From an uncultured Clostridia bacterium (lineage in GTDB: Bacteria; Bacillota; Clostridia; Oscillospirales; Acutalibacteraceae): a DNA stretch of 64,000 nucleotides. Below the pieces are notes generated by a model, which saw only the letters and a program-made list of their open reading frames with translations, was not told the origin of the DNA and made no database searches. A program made the position numbers and the translations under genes. The stretch is taken from contig CALYBL010000029.1 in NCBI GenBank assembly GCA_944412495.1, positions 1 through 64,000 of the forward strand, given 5' to 3'. Below are positions 26,555 through 35,795 of this stretch, piece by piece. Positions within the stretch are counted from its first letter, which is position 1, and every line of letters starts with the position of its first letter.

Positions 26555-27310
26555 CTATATCATTGCATCCACTGTTTCTTTAATCACTTGCAGAACCTTT
26601 TCGTCGCAAACGGCATTTGGCGCAAGCGACGTGCAGGGAATATATGTGTTATTGCAGACAGAGTTTCCTGTAAGTGTTTTATACCATACCGCCGCCAAAA
26701 GGTATCTTCCATAAATTACGTTCATATGAAAGCCGTCGCGGCAAATAGACATCCCGCCATGCCCGTATATAAAAGGCTCTTTCTTCCTTAGCTCCTGAAT
26801 CACATCTCCGCATGGAATTAAGCGGATACCAACCTGTTTTGCTGTGCTTCTGTATGCTTTCGACAGCTTCTCATACATCTCATGCTGGCTTTGATGATAT
26901 TTGACAAAGTCAGGATGCAGGCTGTCTGTTTCGTATGCCCATGTTTCATGTAATAAAGGCTCGGCCCTTGGCAGCTTTCTTTTTATATATTCCGTAATAT
27001 ATTCTAAATATGGATGATATGTTTCTATAATCCCGCTGTCATGGCTCGCCTGCTGGGTAACAACATAGTCCCAAGCCTCAAGCTTTAACGCTTGCTGAAC
27101 AGAAACATATTTTTCCGTAGAAAGGCCGTTTTCCTCGAGCAGATATTCCTCCGCTTCATTTTGAATATTTTTCCAATGACGCTCCAGGCTGCAGCCGCCG
27201 ATATACAGATTTACTGCCTTTATATCTATATTATCAGCCGCGGCAATCTGATGTAAATAATATGTGGCATCCTGCGAAAAGCTGTTCCCTACTGCAAGTA
27301 TCTTCAGCAT
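26555..27310 (-). CDS. SGNH-type hydrolase, DUF4886-like
   Basis: This 251-residue protein has GNSFSQD near the start (SGNH block I, nucleophile Ser) and DGFHMN near the C-terminus (block V, catalytic His), in the arrangement of DUF4886 proteins. These are predicted esterases or deacetylases that act on carbohydrates. The ATG at 27310 is preceded by GGAGG; an in-frame ATG twelve bases earlier is part of that site. There is no signal peptide, so it acts in the cytosol. Substrate unknown. Confidence 0.78.
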   Translation of the reverse strand: MLKILAVGNSFSQDATYYLHQIAAADNIDIKAVNLYIGGCSLERHWKNIQNEAEEYLLEENGLSTEKYVSVQQALKLEAWDYVVTQQASHDSGIIETYHPYLEYITEYIKRKLPRAEPLLHETWAYETDSLHPDFVKYHQSQHEMYEKLSKAYRSTAKQVGIRLIPCGDVIQELRKKEPFIYGHGGMSICRDGFHMNVIYGRYLLAAVWYKTLTGNSVCNNTYIPCTSLAPNAVCDEKVLQVIKETVDAMI

Positions 27311-27711
27311 TTTTACCTCCATAAGTTCAAGGCTGTTTTGCGGATAAAGGTTAGCCTTGTTGCCCTTCTCATCATACCACCCATAAACAGCTTTTTCAAC
27401 TATGCTTTCAAAAGCATATCGGCCAAATTTGTCAAGACCTCGTTTCGCTCAAGCGCCTTTCTAAATTCAAAAATGCAGCGCTTCATAGCGCTTTTCCGGC
27501 CGATAGAAAGTCAAATTTAAAAAGCAGGCTGCTTTTATTGACAGGCGCAAATGGCTCTAAACAGTAATTAGATGCTCTGACAGTTCAATTATATAGCTTA
27601 TATATCCCGCTGCGGGACAAATTTTATCGGCAATAAAATCACGGCGATGCCTCTTTAGCACCGCCGTTTATCAGAATTTCCCAACAGCAACAAATATTTT
27701 CAAAAGAGAAA
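27311..27711. other. intergenic region
   Basis: Nothing coding or structured is recognised in these 400 bp. Confidence 0.3.
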
Positions 27712-28371
27712 TTACTCGCTTACAAATTCAATATTGATATCACCGTTGTTGCCGGACACATTCAGCGCTTTTTCGCCGCTCTCTTTATTGTCCGGCAGAT
27801 TGCTTTCACCTTTTTTTATTTCAGACTTAATAGAAAAATCATCATAACCTCCTACAACCGTGCCGGAAATATCTCCATTTTTAACGTTCAGGGTCAAGGC
27901 AGTGCCTACATCTAAGCTTCCAAAGGCAATATTACCTCCGTTAGAAGAAATATTTATACTTCCGCTTACAGACAATGCAGGAAGTGTTATATCCTCGTTA
28001 GTTGTGGATAGTGTAATGTTTTTTAAAAGTGCGTCCGGTATCTGCAACGATACTTTCCGATTTTCGGCAGAGGGTTTTCCCCCGATATAATCCGTCCACT
28101 CCTTATCGCTTGCACTTGCCATGGTCAACACATTCCCGGAAACAGAAATATCGTAATATTCTTTACTGTTTTCATAATATTGAATATGAACTTGTTCGTC
28201 CTCGGACAGCGACACTTCAATTTCTCTGTCACGCAGGTTAAGATTGATTTCATCAATCTGTGTGTCTGACGTATAGCTTTTTTCCTCAAACGGTTCGCTG
28301 CTGTCCGAGCAACCCGATAAAATGAAGCTGCTCAGCATAAGCAATAATACAAGTGAAATAATTTTTTTCAT
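27712..28371 (-). CDS. DUF4097-type lipoprotein
   Basis: This 219-residue lipoprotein has lipobox LSGC (Cys21) followed by a repetitive beta-strand domain (SINISSNGGNIAFGSLDVG, LNVKNGDISGTV) of the DUF4097 type. Such domains form stacked beta structures and occur with LiaFSR and other envelope-stress systems; their role is unclear. GGGGGA precedes the ATG. It diverges from a MerR regulator, and both are AT-richer than most of the window. Confidence 0.75.
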   Translation of the reverse strand: MKKIISLVLLLMLSSFILSGCSDSSEPFEEKSYTSDTQIDEINLNLRDREIEVSLSEDEQVHIQYYENSKEYYDISVSGNVLTMASASDKEWTDYIGGKPSAENRKVSLQIPDALLKNITLSTTNEDITLPALSVSGSINISSNGGNIAFGSLDVGTALTLNVKNGDISGTVVGGYDDFSIKSEIKKGESNLPDNKESGEKALNVSGNNGDINIEFVSE

Positions 28372-28610
28372 AGTAATTCCCCCATAATTTTATAAATTAG
28401 AACTGCAATAATTTTAACGCATAGTTTGTAATATTCTGATGCCCGGCAATGGATTTGAGAATCCCTGCCCTTCCTTCCAAGCAAAAAATAAATACCCGGA
28501 ACGTCAACCTGCAAAGCAATGTTTTTTAGTACAGCGGCTTACCTGTACCGCTTTTTACTTGTTTAAGTTCTATAATGCAGCCTTCCTTCCAATGAGTATT
28601 GCAATATCTA

Positions 28611-28639
28611 TTGTCTTTAGCAAGATCCTATGCTAAAAT
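28611..28639 (+). promoter_or_regulatory. probable promoter of the merR-type gene
   Basis: TTGTCT (28611-28616), 17 bp, TAAAAT (28634-28639). Confidence 0.45.
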
Positions 28640-28650
28640 GATTATAATCC

Positions 28651-28665
28651 TTTGTGTAACACAAA
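28651..28665. promoter_or_regulatory. possible MerR operator
   Basis: TTTGTGT-A-ACACAAA is a perfect 15-bp palindrome between promoter and start codon, consistent with self-regulation. Confidence 0.5.
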
Positions 28666-28686
28666 TGTCAACAGGAGAAAACAAAA

Positions 28687-29469
28687 ATGAAGAAATATTT
28701 TTCAGTTGGAGAAGCTGCAAGAGCCGTCAATACAACGAGCGAAACGCTGCGGCATTATGACCGCATCGGGTTAGTGAAGCCAAGCAAAAAAGACGAATGG
28801 ACTAATTACCGCTATTATACCGAACAGGATATTGTCCGGCTGAATACGGTACGGGCTTTGCAGCTTATGGGCTTGCCTTTGAAGGAGATAAAAAAAGTTT
28901 TAGAATATGATGATCTTGAAAAAATTGTGGACTTTTTGGCGCAAGCAGAAAAAAAGGCCGATGAAAAAATAGCTGCACTACAGTACAGCAAAGCCAAAAT
29001 TCAGTTGGCAAAGGCAGACTATGAAAGAAAATTGCAGATGCACAAAAATTTTAACGGCACATTTATCAAAGATATTCCGGAGCGTGTTATTTTGCTGTCA
29101 GATACCTTAGAGGTACCGACACTTGATAATCTTTGGAATTATCTCAGTCATTTCTATGATAAAATTACTCCCGCCTTAAAAGAGAAGTTTGAATTTGAGG
29201 ATTTAGCGGGAATATACACCGAAAACGGATTATCAAAGCTTTTTGCCGTCTGCATTCGTTATGCGGATATAAACGGATTAAAGGTATTGCCTAAGGGAAA
29301 ATATCTGTGCGCTGATTGTACTGAAGAAAACCGTGAACAGGTATTAAGCGAGGTAATGCGTATAGCCAAAGCAAAATATGGTGCAGATCCGACATTTACA
29401 GTGCAGCTAATCGTTGTATCGGGAATTTTGCACTGGAATTATGAAGTGCAGGTCTGTATTGAGAGCTAA
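28687..29469 (+). CDS. MerR-family regulator with GyrI-like effector domain
   Basis: This 260-residue regulator has an N-terminal MerR helix-turn-helix (YFSVGEAARAVNTTSETLRH, residues 4-23) with wing motif NYRYYTEQDI. A long dimerisation helix (about 85-120) and a C-terminal GyrI/SOUL-like domain (about 130-260) of the kind that binds hydrophobic drugs in BmrR/Rob follow. It probably responds to a small molecule. The likely targets are itself and the divergent DUF4097 lipoprotein. AT-rich codon use suggests acquisition. Confidence 0.85.
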   Translation: MKKYFSVGEAARAVNTTSETLRHYDRIGLVKPSKKDEWTNYRYYTEQDIVRLNTVRALQLMGLPLKEIKKVLEYDDLEKIVDFLAQAEKKADEKIAALQYSKAKIQLAKADYERKLQMHKNFNGTFIKDIPERVILLSDTLEVPTLDNLWNYLSHFYDKITPALKEKFEFEDLAGIYTENGLSKLFAVCIRYADINGLKVLPKGKYLCADCTEENREQVLSEVMRIAKAKYGADPTFTVQLIVVSGILHWNYEVQVCIES

Positions 29470-30024
29470 AAGATTCTCCGATTGACAGCAGGAGTCATAC
29501 AGAATTGCAAATTGTAACAGCCGCGGCAAACGGATTATGTCTGGCGATATGCAAGGCTTTCAGCATTTTAACATAGCTGTTGATGAGCTTACAGCCCGCA
29601 GCAATACTGATTTCCGCTGCTGTTTCTTTCTGTCCGGATTTTCGGCCTGGCTCTCGTTTAAATGAAATCGGCGATTTTTTTAATTGCGGAAAAAGATAGA
29701 AATAGAATAGGCAGTTGATATCTTAGCAATTGATTGGTATTTATTTAATATATTTTTTATTTAATTACGTCAGATTATCCAGCATAGATTTTTCCTGTAT
29801 ATGGTTTATCCGATAAAGCATAACCCTTTATAACTTGTGGTTATACAGAAAAAACAGCATCGTTTATACAATGCTGTTTCTATGCGTCTATTTAATTTTT
29901 TGTGTTCCCACACTCATCAATGACTATTGAAACGGTGATATAGTCATCAATACGCTTATTACGGAATTTATCGCCTCTGTGTCAAATACTACATGGCGGG
30001 AAAAGTGCCTGAATCTAAGGATTT
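29470..30024. other. intergenic region with rlmD terminator and readable remnants
   Basis: Besides the terminator at 29852 there is no gene. Between 29881 and 30024 two minus-strand frames read as plausible peptide tails (SRHVVFDTEAINSVISVLMT and FRNKRIDDYITVSIVIDECG), but neither has a start. They may be decayed coding DNA. Confidence 0.35.
29852..29880 (-). terminator. terminator downstream of rlmD
   Basis: A 9-bp stem (29852-29860 with 29871-29879) is followed on the minus strand by a six-T run. Confidence 0.65.
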
Positions 30025-31404
30025 CTACAAGGTCTCTTTTTGTAGCAGCACTACCGTCTCAACGTGTGCAGTGCGCGGGAACATATCCACTGGCTGAGCT
30101 TGTTTTATGCTATACCCCGCCTCTGACAGGGCCTTTACGTCTCTCGCCATGGTAGCACTGTTGCAGGATACCATAATTATCTTCTGAGGGAACAGCTCCG
30201 ATATCATGTTAAGCAGCTGCTGTGAGCAGCCCTTGCGCGGTGGGTCTACTATAATTACATTCGGCCTCTCGCCCCGATTGAGCAGAGCCTCGGCTGCAGC
30301 AGCGGCGTCGGCGCAGAAAAATTCCGCATTTTTTATGCCGTTTATCTCTGCGTTGTGTCTTGCGTCCTTTACGGCATCCGGCACAAGCTCAACGCCTATT
30401 AGCTTTTTTACTCTATCGGCAACCGAAAGTCCTATGGTGCCGACACCGCAGTACAAATCCAGAAGCGTCTCGCTTTCGTTAAGCTCCGCCATACCGGCTG
30501 CGATATTGTAGAGCTTCTCGGCCCCGCTGCGGTTTACCTGATAAAAGGAAGCCGGCGATATGTGGTATGTGTTGCCGCAAAGGATGTCGTTTATATACGG
30601 CCTGCCGTAAAGCAGTATGTTCTTTTTGCCGAGTATCACGTTCGTACTTGCGGTGTTTACGTTGAGCATTACGCTCGCAACGTCTTTATTAAGATTTATC
30701 AGTCCTGCTGCAAACTCGTCGGAATGCGGCATCCTTTTCCCGTTTATGACAAGGCAGACCATTACCTCGCCGGTGGCCTCGCCGTATCTTATGTATAAAT
30801 GGCGAAGAAGGCCGGTGTTATCGGTCTCGTCATACGCGCTGATATTATACCTTTCGGCAAAGGCACGGGTATATTCTATTATTTCGTCAAAAAATCCGGG
30901 ATGCAGCCGGCAATGCGATATACCAACTACCCTGTGGCTGCGCTTGGCATAGAAGCCTATACATATTCTGCCGTCTGCATCATATCGTATCGGAAGCTGC
31001 GCCTTGTTTCGGTAACCGTTTATCATTGGAGATGGAGATATTTCGTTTACTTGGACGTTTATCCCTTCTTTTTTCAGATTCTCGCCGACGGTTTTCTGCT
31101 TGACCATAAGCTCGGCGTCATATGATATATGGCGAAAGCAGCAGCCGCCGCACTTTTTATACACACAGCAGTCGTCGGCCTGCCTTTGCGGCGAAAGCTC
31201 AATAAAATCCTGCACTATTGCAAAGGCATATGTTTTCTTTACCTTGACTATCTTTGCTCTTATCCTGTCTCCGGCAGCGCAGCCGGGAACAAATATCACC
31301 ATTCCGTTGCTGAGTCTGCCTGCACCGCTGCCCTCAAAGGTGATATCGTCTATATTCAGCTCTATAATGTCGTTTTTCTTCAAGACACTATTCCCCGCTT
31401 GCAT
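30025..31404 (-). CDS. rlmD: 23S rRNA (uracil-5-)-methyltransferase, RumA/RlmCD family
   Basis: This 459-residue enzyme makes 5-methyluridine in 23S rRNA. It has an N-terminal TRAM domain (8-68), an Fe-S cysteine cluster (Cys79/80, Cys85, Cys88/89 in DCCVYKKCGGCC), the SAM site DLYCGVGTIGL, IVDPPRKGC, and the catalytic cysteine in MVSCNSATMARD. No clear ribosome site precedes the ATG; an internal TTG (Leu8) after GCGGGGA could be the real start. It is a monocistronic gene with a terminator downstream. Confidence 0.92.
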   Translation of the reverse strand: MQAGNSVLKKNDIIELNIDDITFEGSGAGRLSNGMVIFVPGCAAGDRIRAKIVKVKKTYAFAIVQDFIELSPQRQADDCCVYKKCGGCCFRHISYDAELMVKQKTVGENLKKEGINVQVNEISPSPMINGYRNKAQLPIRYDADGRICIGFYAKRSHRVVGISHCRLHPGFFDEIIEYTRAFAERYNISAYDETDNTGLLRHLYIRYGEATGEVMVCLVINGKRMPHSDEFAAGLINLNKDVASVMLNVNTASTNVILGKKNILLYGRPYINDILCGNTYHISPASFYQVNRSGAEKLYNIAAGMAELNESETLLDLYCGVGTIGLSVADRVKKLIGVELVPDAVKDARHNAEINGIKNAEFFCADAAAAAEALLNRGERPNVIIVDPPRKGCSQQLLNMISELFPQKIIMVSCNSATMARDVKALSEAGYSIKQAQPVDMFPRTAHVETVVLLQKETL

Positions 31405-31574
31405 TAATTTTGCCAGACATAATGAATCCGGATTTTTGCAAATGATTTCCTACCATGATTATAACATTTCTCTCCAATTTAGACAAGTGAGGTAAGATAC
31501 AGAGCAGCTAATAAATACTTGCATTTTCGCATTTATATTTTAAAATAATATTAGGTAAATGAAAGGGTGATAAT

Positions 31575-32516
31575 ATGTCGCTTAAGCATATTGCGCTGAT
31601 AGGCGCCGGCGCCATGGGCTCATTTTTTGCGCCTCGGCTTTATGAGACGTTCGGCAGCGATTTTTTCCTCATAGCAGACGGCAGGCGTAAGGCTCTGCTG
31701 GAGAATGAGGGGCTCAATATTAACGGTGTCAACTATAAATTTCCCGTTAAAGCTCCCGGTGAGAAGGCTGACTGCCGTCTCATCATTATAGCTGTCAAGT
31801 CGCCCGCGTTAAAGAGCGCTATTGAACAGATTAAAAGCTTTGTCTGTGAGGATACCATTATTTTATCCGTGCTAAATGGCATGGAGAGCGAGGAAATGGT
31901 TATCAGAGAATACGGCGAAAAGCATGTGCTCTACTCCTTTATGCGAGTATCTATTGTTATGAAAAACCGCACCTGCGAATACGACCCCCAAAAGGGCTAT
32001 GTCTCATTTGGCGAAAAGAAGAACAATATTTACTCCGACAGAGTGCTGACAGTTAAGGAAATCATGGAGCTGTCGGGCATACCATACGTTATTCCGGATG
32101 ATATGATGCATGATATGTGGTTTAAGTTTATGTGCAATGTAGGCGAAAATATGACCTGCGCGCTGCTCGGAATACCCTTCGGCGCTTTTAGAAGCAGCGA
32201 GCATGCCAATGCTATAAGGATTGGCGCTATGGAGGAGGTCGTGCGTATTGCAAAACGGCTCGGCGTCAATATCAGCAGACGTGAGATTGACGAGCAGGGC
32301 GAATTTATCAAGAAGCTTCCCTTTAATAACCGTCCGTCTACGCTGCAGGATTTGGAGGCCGGAAAATTTATAACCGAGGTCGATACTTTTTCCGGATTTG
32401 TCGTTCAAAAGGGCCGAGAGCTCGGTATCGAGACGCCCATAAACAGCATGCTTTATAATTCTATTAAGGTGCTGGAGGAGAAAAACCGCGGCGATTTTTC
32501 TGAGAAAAGACAATAA
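31575..32516 (+). CDS. panE: ketopantoate reductase family (ApbA/PanE)
   Basis: This 313-residue NADPH-dependent reductase has the Rossmann motif GAGAMGSF (10-17), AVKSPAL, the substrate-lysine region WFKFMCNVGEN, and the C-terminal PSTLQDLEAGKFITEVD with the catalytic glutamate. These are typical of 2-dehydropantoate 2-reductase in pantothenate synthesis. No other pan gene is near, and paralogues of this family exist with other 2-oxoacid substrates. GAAAGGGTG precedes the ATG. Confidence 0.85.
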   Translation: MSLKHIALIGAGAMGSFFAPRLYETFGSDFFLIADGRRKALLENEGLNINGVNYKFPVKAPGEKADCRLIIIAVKSPALKSAIEQIKSFVCEDTIILSVLNGMESEEMVIREYGEKHVLYSFMRVSIVMKNRTCEYDPQKGYVSFGEKKNNIYSDRVLTVKEIMELSGIPYVIPDDMMHDMWFKFMCNVGENMTCALLGIPFGAFRSSEHANAIRIGAMEEVVRIAKRLGVNISRREIDEQGEFIKKLPFNNRPSTLQDLEAGKFITEVDTFSGFVVQKGRELGIETPINSMLYNSIKVLEEKNRGDFSEKRQ

Positions 32517-32937
32517 ATATTTCGCAAAACATATATATTATATTCCGAGCATATACATATTTTTGCATTTAAAAACATTAGCATTAAGTCAAATCCTTAT
32601 AAAATGCGGTATTTTGCATGGGCCTTAAAGAATCTCGGCATCGGCCTATTTTGTCAACAATACCATAGCATCACACCGCGCGTATCACAGTCATTTTCAA
32701 TCATGCAGCAAGGAGCTGGGCTATATACTGCTGCCTGCTGTTATGTATACTTTTGCTTTGCAAAAAGATTTTCTTTGGGCAACCTGCCGCTATAGTTTTT
32801 CTGCTGTACTATCTATGCCTTAGGCTTTGCCCGGTTTTGGCTGACAACAATGCAGAATCAGGAGCCTTAAAAGGCTCCTGATTCTTTTAACTCATTTATG
32901 TCCTGTATTTCTCTGAATTATTTAGGATATCTATGGT
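32517..32937. other. convergent intergenic region
   Basis: It contains one strong hairpin (32855-32884) near the end of the minus-strand lipoprotein gene; the rest is featureless. Confidence 0.4.
32855..32888. terminator. hairpin terminator between panE and the lipoprotein gene
   Basis: A perfect 14-bp palindrome (32855-32868 with 32871-32884) is followed by TTTT on the plus strand. It lies 50 bp past the end of the minus-strand gene. Confidence 0.65.
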
Positions 32938-34170
32938 TTAGATCTTGCTTCTCTGCAATATCATTTCCGTCATTCCTATACCGTCGGAAACGGAGCCGCT
33001 TGCCGACTCCATGACTATAGTCAGCTCCTTGATGCCGGTAACATCTGCTGAAATCTCAAATGAACTTCCGTTATCAGCTATCCTTGTGTTTTCATAAAGT
33101 GTTACACCGTCACCATAAATTTTAACCGAATAATAGCCTGTTTGATTCTTGGAGGAACGGCCGTAAATTGTCGCCGTAAATCTGTTATAGCCTCTATCGA
33201 TAAGAAATGTTGCGTTCGTTTCACTGTAAACCATCCAGCTATACCCGTTCCAAAAGCATTTGGCGTGCTCGGTCTGGTAGGTATCAGTATCCGCAGCAAG
33301 TCTTGACACCTCTCCCTTTATAGGCGTCAGGTCATACAGGTTGACTGGTGCAAAGGATACATAATATTCCCGTTTTTCGGCAAGCTCCGGGTCATCAGGA
33401 TAGTGCGCAAGAGCCGATTGAATTATGCCCAGCGCTTCCTCATATTGGTCCGCGCCGGTAAATACGGCCTCTGCATCCGATATTGTCTGAGATATGTATT
33501 GCCTTTCACATGTGTTTATCTTGGATAAAAGCGTGCTGTCCTCCGTTATAATTTCGGCTGCTTCTTCAAGTACGGATATAGCTTCTAAATAATCTCCGTT
33601 TTTCTGAAGAAGCTCAGCCTCCTCAAGCACCTTCTCCTTATAAAGCTCTGACGCTTCCTTCGACTTTGCCGACGCGTTCTCGTAATTGGCGTCCTCTGGC
33701 AGGACAAGCTCAAATTCAGTTATAGCCTCCCTGTAATTCTCCGATTCAAAAAGCTCAAGCCCGCTTTCATAGGCCGCTCTGGAGGCCAGTGCCTGCTCGA
33801 TGTCACTTATCAGCTCATCATATTCTGAAATTTGGCAGCCGGTGGATGAGTGCACCTTTTGCGCCGTAGTACTTCTGACCTCCGCGGCGCCGGCATCATA
33901 TTTACCCGACAGCAATCCAGCGGAAATATCCGCCATATATGAATTCATACATTCTGCTGCCTCGGCCTCAAGCTCTGCATTGCCCGCAATCGCCGTATTA
34001 TACTGAGCTATAGCATCCTCATAGGCGTTTTCCTGAAGACAGGCTACAAAATCTTTGACCTCTTTGTTTTCGGCGCCAAAGCCGGCTTCACCGCTGCCTT
34101 TGCCGCAGGCTGTAATTCCGACAGCTATAAGAAGCGTTAGTGCCGTAATTGCCAGTGATTTTACCCTCAT
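32938..34170 (-). CDS. lipoprotein with helical repeats and NPCBM-like domain
   Basis: This 410-residue lipoprotein has lipobox ITAC (Cys22). Residues 40-275 form TPR-like helical repeats (AAYESGLELFESENYREAI and similar). The C-terminal part (about 285-410) resembles an NPCBM carbohydrate-binding domain: GYNRFTATIYGRSSKNQTG, then YYSVKIYGDG and SADVTGIKELTIVM. It probably binds a sugar polymer at the cell surface while the repeats contact a partner. It lies 62 bp downstream of another lipoprotein gene on the same strand, likely in one operon. Confidence 0.72.
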   Translation of the reverse strand: MRVKSLAITALTLLIAVGITACGKGSGEAGFGAENKEVKDFVACLQENAYEDAIAQYNTAIAGNAELEAEAAECMNSYMADISAGLLSGKYDAGAAEVRSTTAQKVHSSTGCQISEYDELISDIEQALASRAAYESGLELFESENYREAITEFELVLPEDANYENASAKSKEASELYKEKVLEEAELLQKNGDYLEAISVLEEAAEIITEDSTLLSKINTCERQYISQTISDAEAVFTGADQYEEALGIIQSALAHYPDDPELAEKREYYVSFAPVNLYDLTPIKGEVSRLAADTDTYQTEHAKCFWNGYSWMVYSETNATFLIDRGYNRFTATIYGRSSKNQTGYYSVKIYGDGVTLYENTRIADNGSSFEISADVTGIKELTIVMESASGSVSDGIGMTEMILQRSKI

Positions 34171-34232
34171 CTGTCATGCCCCTTCCCATTGTGATTGTCG
34201 CTTTTGCACGGAAATTCATTATAATGTGCGGC

Positions 34233-35060
34233 TTATTTATAGTCGGGGATGCCTAAATCGTCGAAGCGAAGATCCGATATGTATATGGTCATCTCACCTG
34301 ATTCAAAATACACATTGCAGCCGCTTTCCTTATCTACAACAATGCGGCCGCTTTTTTCTCCGTCCTCCATAATGTCATAGGTATATGTTTCGCCCTCCGC
34401 AAAGGACAGGCTGTCCTCACACTTTTTATACTGCACATTCGGGCTTGCTTCGGATAATGCATCTGTAAAGCCAAAGCCCAGCACCAGCATCATATCCATA
34501 TACGGACTGGTTTCATCACTCAGCTCGTCCTGTGAGGACTCGGTATCGGCCGTAAAAGCCTCATCAAACACGTCCCTTACATATTTTGTTATATTGCCGT
34601 CGGCATCCTGCACATACACATAATCCGTAAGCATATCCGTCACATATAACAAAGCGTTGTCGTCGTCCGTATTGTCCACCGCTATTTTGCACGACCATGT
34701 GCTGTCATCATCAGGAGTTGTGAATGTAAAGCTTGCTGCGACCTTATCAATATCGTCCGGTGCTGTTTTTTCCGGCTTGTCCAAAAGCGTTCCGACCGGG
34801 ACTTCGCCGTCCTCACTGCCATACGATGCTTCTCCGGCTTTGGAAGCGTCCTCCCCGTCCGATGAAGCGACGTCTTCTGCCGGTTTGTCCGTTTTCTGCT
34901 CAGAGGCTGACGCCGATTCCGATGCTGTTTGACCGGACCCTGTATTCTGACATCCCGCTGCAAGCATAAGAAGGAGTAATACCAGTAAAATCACCGCTAT
35001 TTGCGAACTCAAGCCGCAGACGGCTTTGAGGTGCGCCCCCACATCTCGCCTGTTTTCCAT
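34233..35060 (-). CDS. lipoprotein of unknown function
   Basis: This 275-residue protein has an N-terminal hydrophobic segment and lipobox LAAGC (Cys37), then a disordered Ser/Glu/Lys/Asp linker (about 40-90) and an acidic globular domain (about 100-275) of unknown fold ending in YISDLRFDDLGIPDYK. GGAGGGGG precedes the ATG. The signal peptide has an unusually long N-region. It heads a two-gene lipoprotein unit with the NPCBM-type gene. No function is proposed. Confidence 0.65.
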   Translation of the reverse strand: MENRRDVGAHLKAVCGLSSQIAVILLVLLLLMLAAGCQNTGSGQTASESASASEQKTDKPAEDVASSDGEDASKAGEASYGSEDGEVPVGTLLDKPEKTAPDDIDKVAASFTFTTPDDDSTWSCKIAVDNTDDDNALLYVTDMLTDYVYVQDADGNITKYVRDVFDEAFTADTESSQDELSDETSPYMDMMLVLGFGFTDALSEASPNVQYKKCEDSLSFAEGETYTYDIMEDGEKSGRIVVDKESGCNVYFESGEMTIYISDLRFDDLGIPDYK

Positions 35061-35795
35061 TTTTTAATTCCCCCTCCGACCTATTTCATGTTTTTGAATG
35101 TGTTAATTATAAAGATTGAAGGGCTTGATTTCAATCAGCCGCCAGCTTATAAGACTCATTTTTAAGCGGCACTGCGGCGGTCTGCGATTCGCTGTAAACA
35201 AGGTGCAATACAGGAAGAGTATCCTTTGCCGTAAGCCGCAGTAAAGACTTTATCAGGACGAAAGGCAATAATTACTGCAGGACCCAAATTTGCGGCCTGT
35301 AATCAAATAAAACCTCCTGCATTCAACGATACACCTTATAACATGTATTACTTAACACCGATTACTGCTGTTTGGCAGAATAAAGTGTTCTAAAGCAATC
35401 AAAACCACTGGTAAAGAGTGGTTTGCTCAGGCCCCAGAGAGGTCAGAACTTGCTGACCCCTGTAGGGGGTACTGAAAAGCTATCATTGCATCGCTTGCTC
35501 TGCTGCTGGTAAACCAGTTCTCTTTGATTTTCCAGTTTATCTCTTTAAGCAGAACACCTCACGCAAAAATTTCCGTGTCCCTATGAGTCGACCAGCTCCT
35601 TTATTCTTCTTTTGATAACTATGCGATTCTTTGACCTTGTCTTTTTCAAGACCCTTTTATATGCCCCCCGCATGAAGAATCAGGGGGTTTTAAGCCTAAA
35701 GACAGCAATAAACCCGCATGCGAGGCAAAATGCATCGCATGCGGGTTATAGGTAATATTGTTAAAATTTATTTACTGAAAATACAGTTAAGAATT
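35061..35795. other. decayed coding or mobile DNA
   Basis: This 735-bp gap holds minus-strand frames that read like protein but are broken. One is a 30-codon basic frame (35581-35673) with LKKTRSKNRIVIKRRIKEL; another at about 35430-35550 contains INWKIKENWFTSSRASDAM. Several hairpins occur (GGTCA/TGACC near 35450, CCCCC/GGGGG near 35665-35690). Together they suggest the residue of a mobile gene, though no family is identifiable. Confidence 0.4.
35711..35747 (-). terminator. terminator of the ftsEX-M23-ctp operon
   Basis: A perfect 13-bp stem (35711-35723 with 35735-35747) lies 50 bp past the ctp stop, with a short T-run on the minus strand. Confidence 0.65.
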
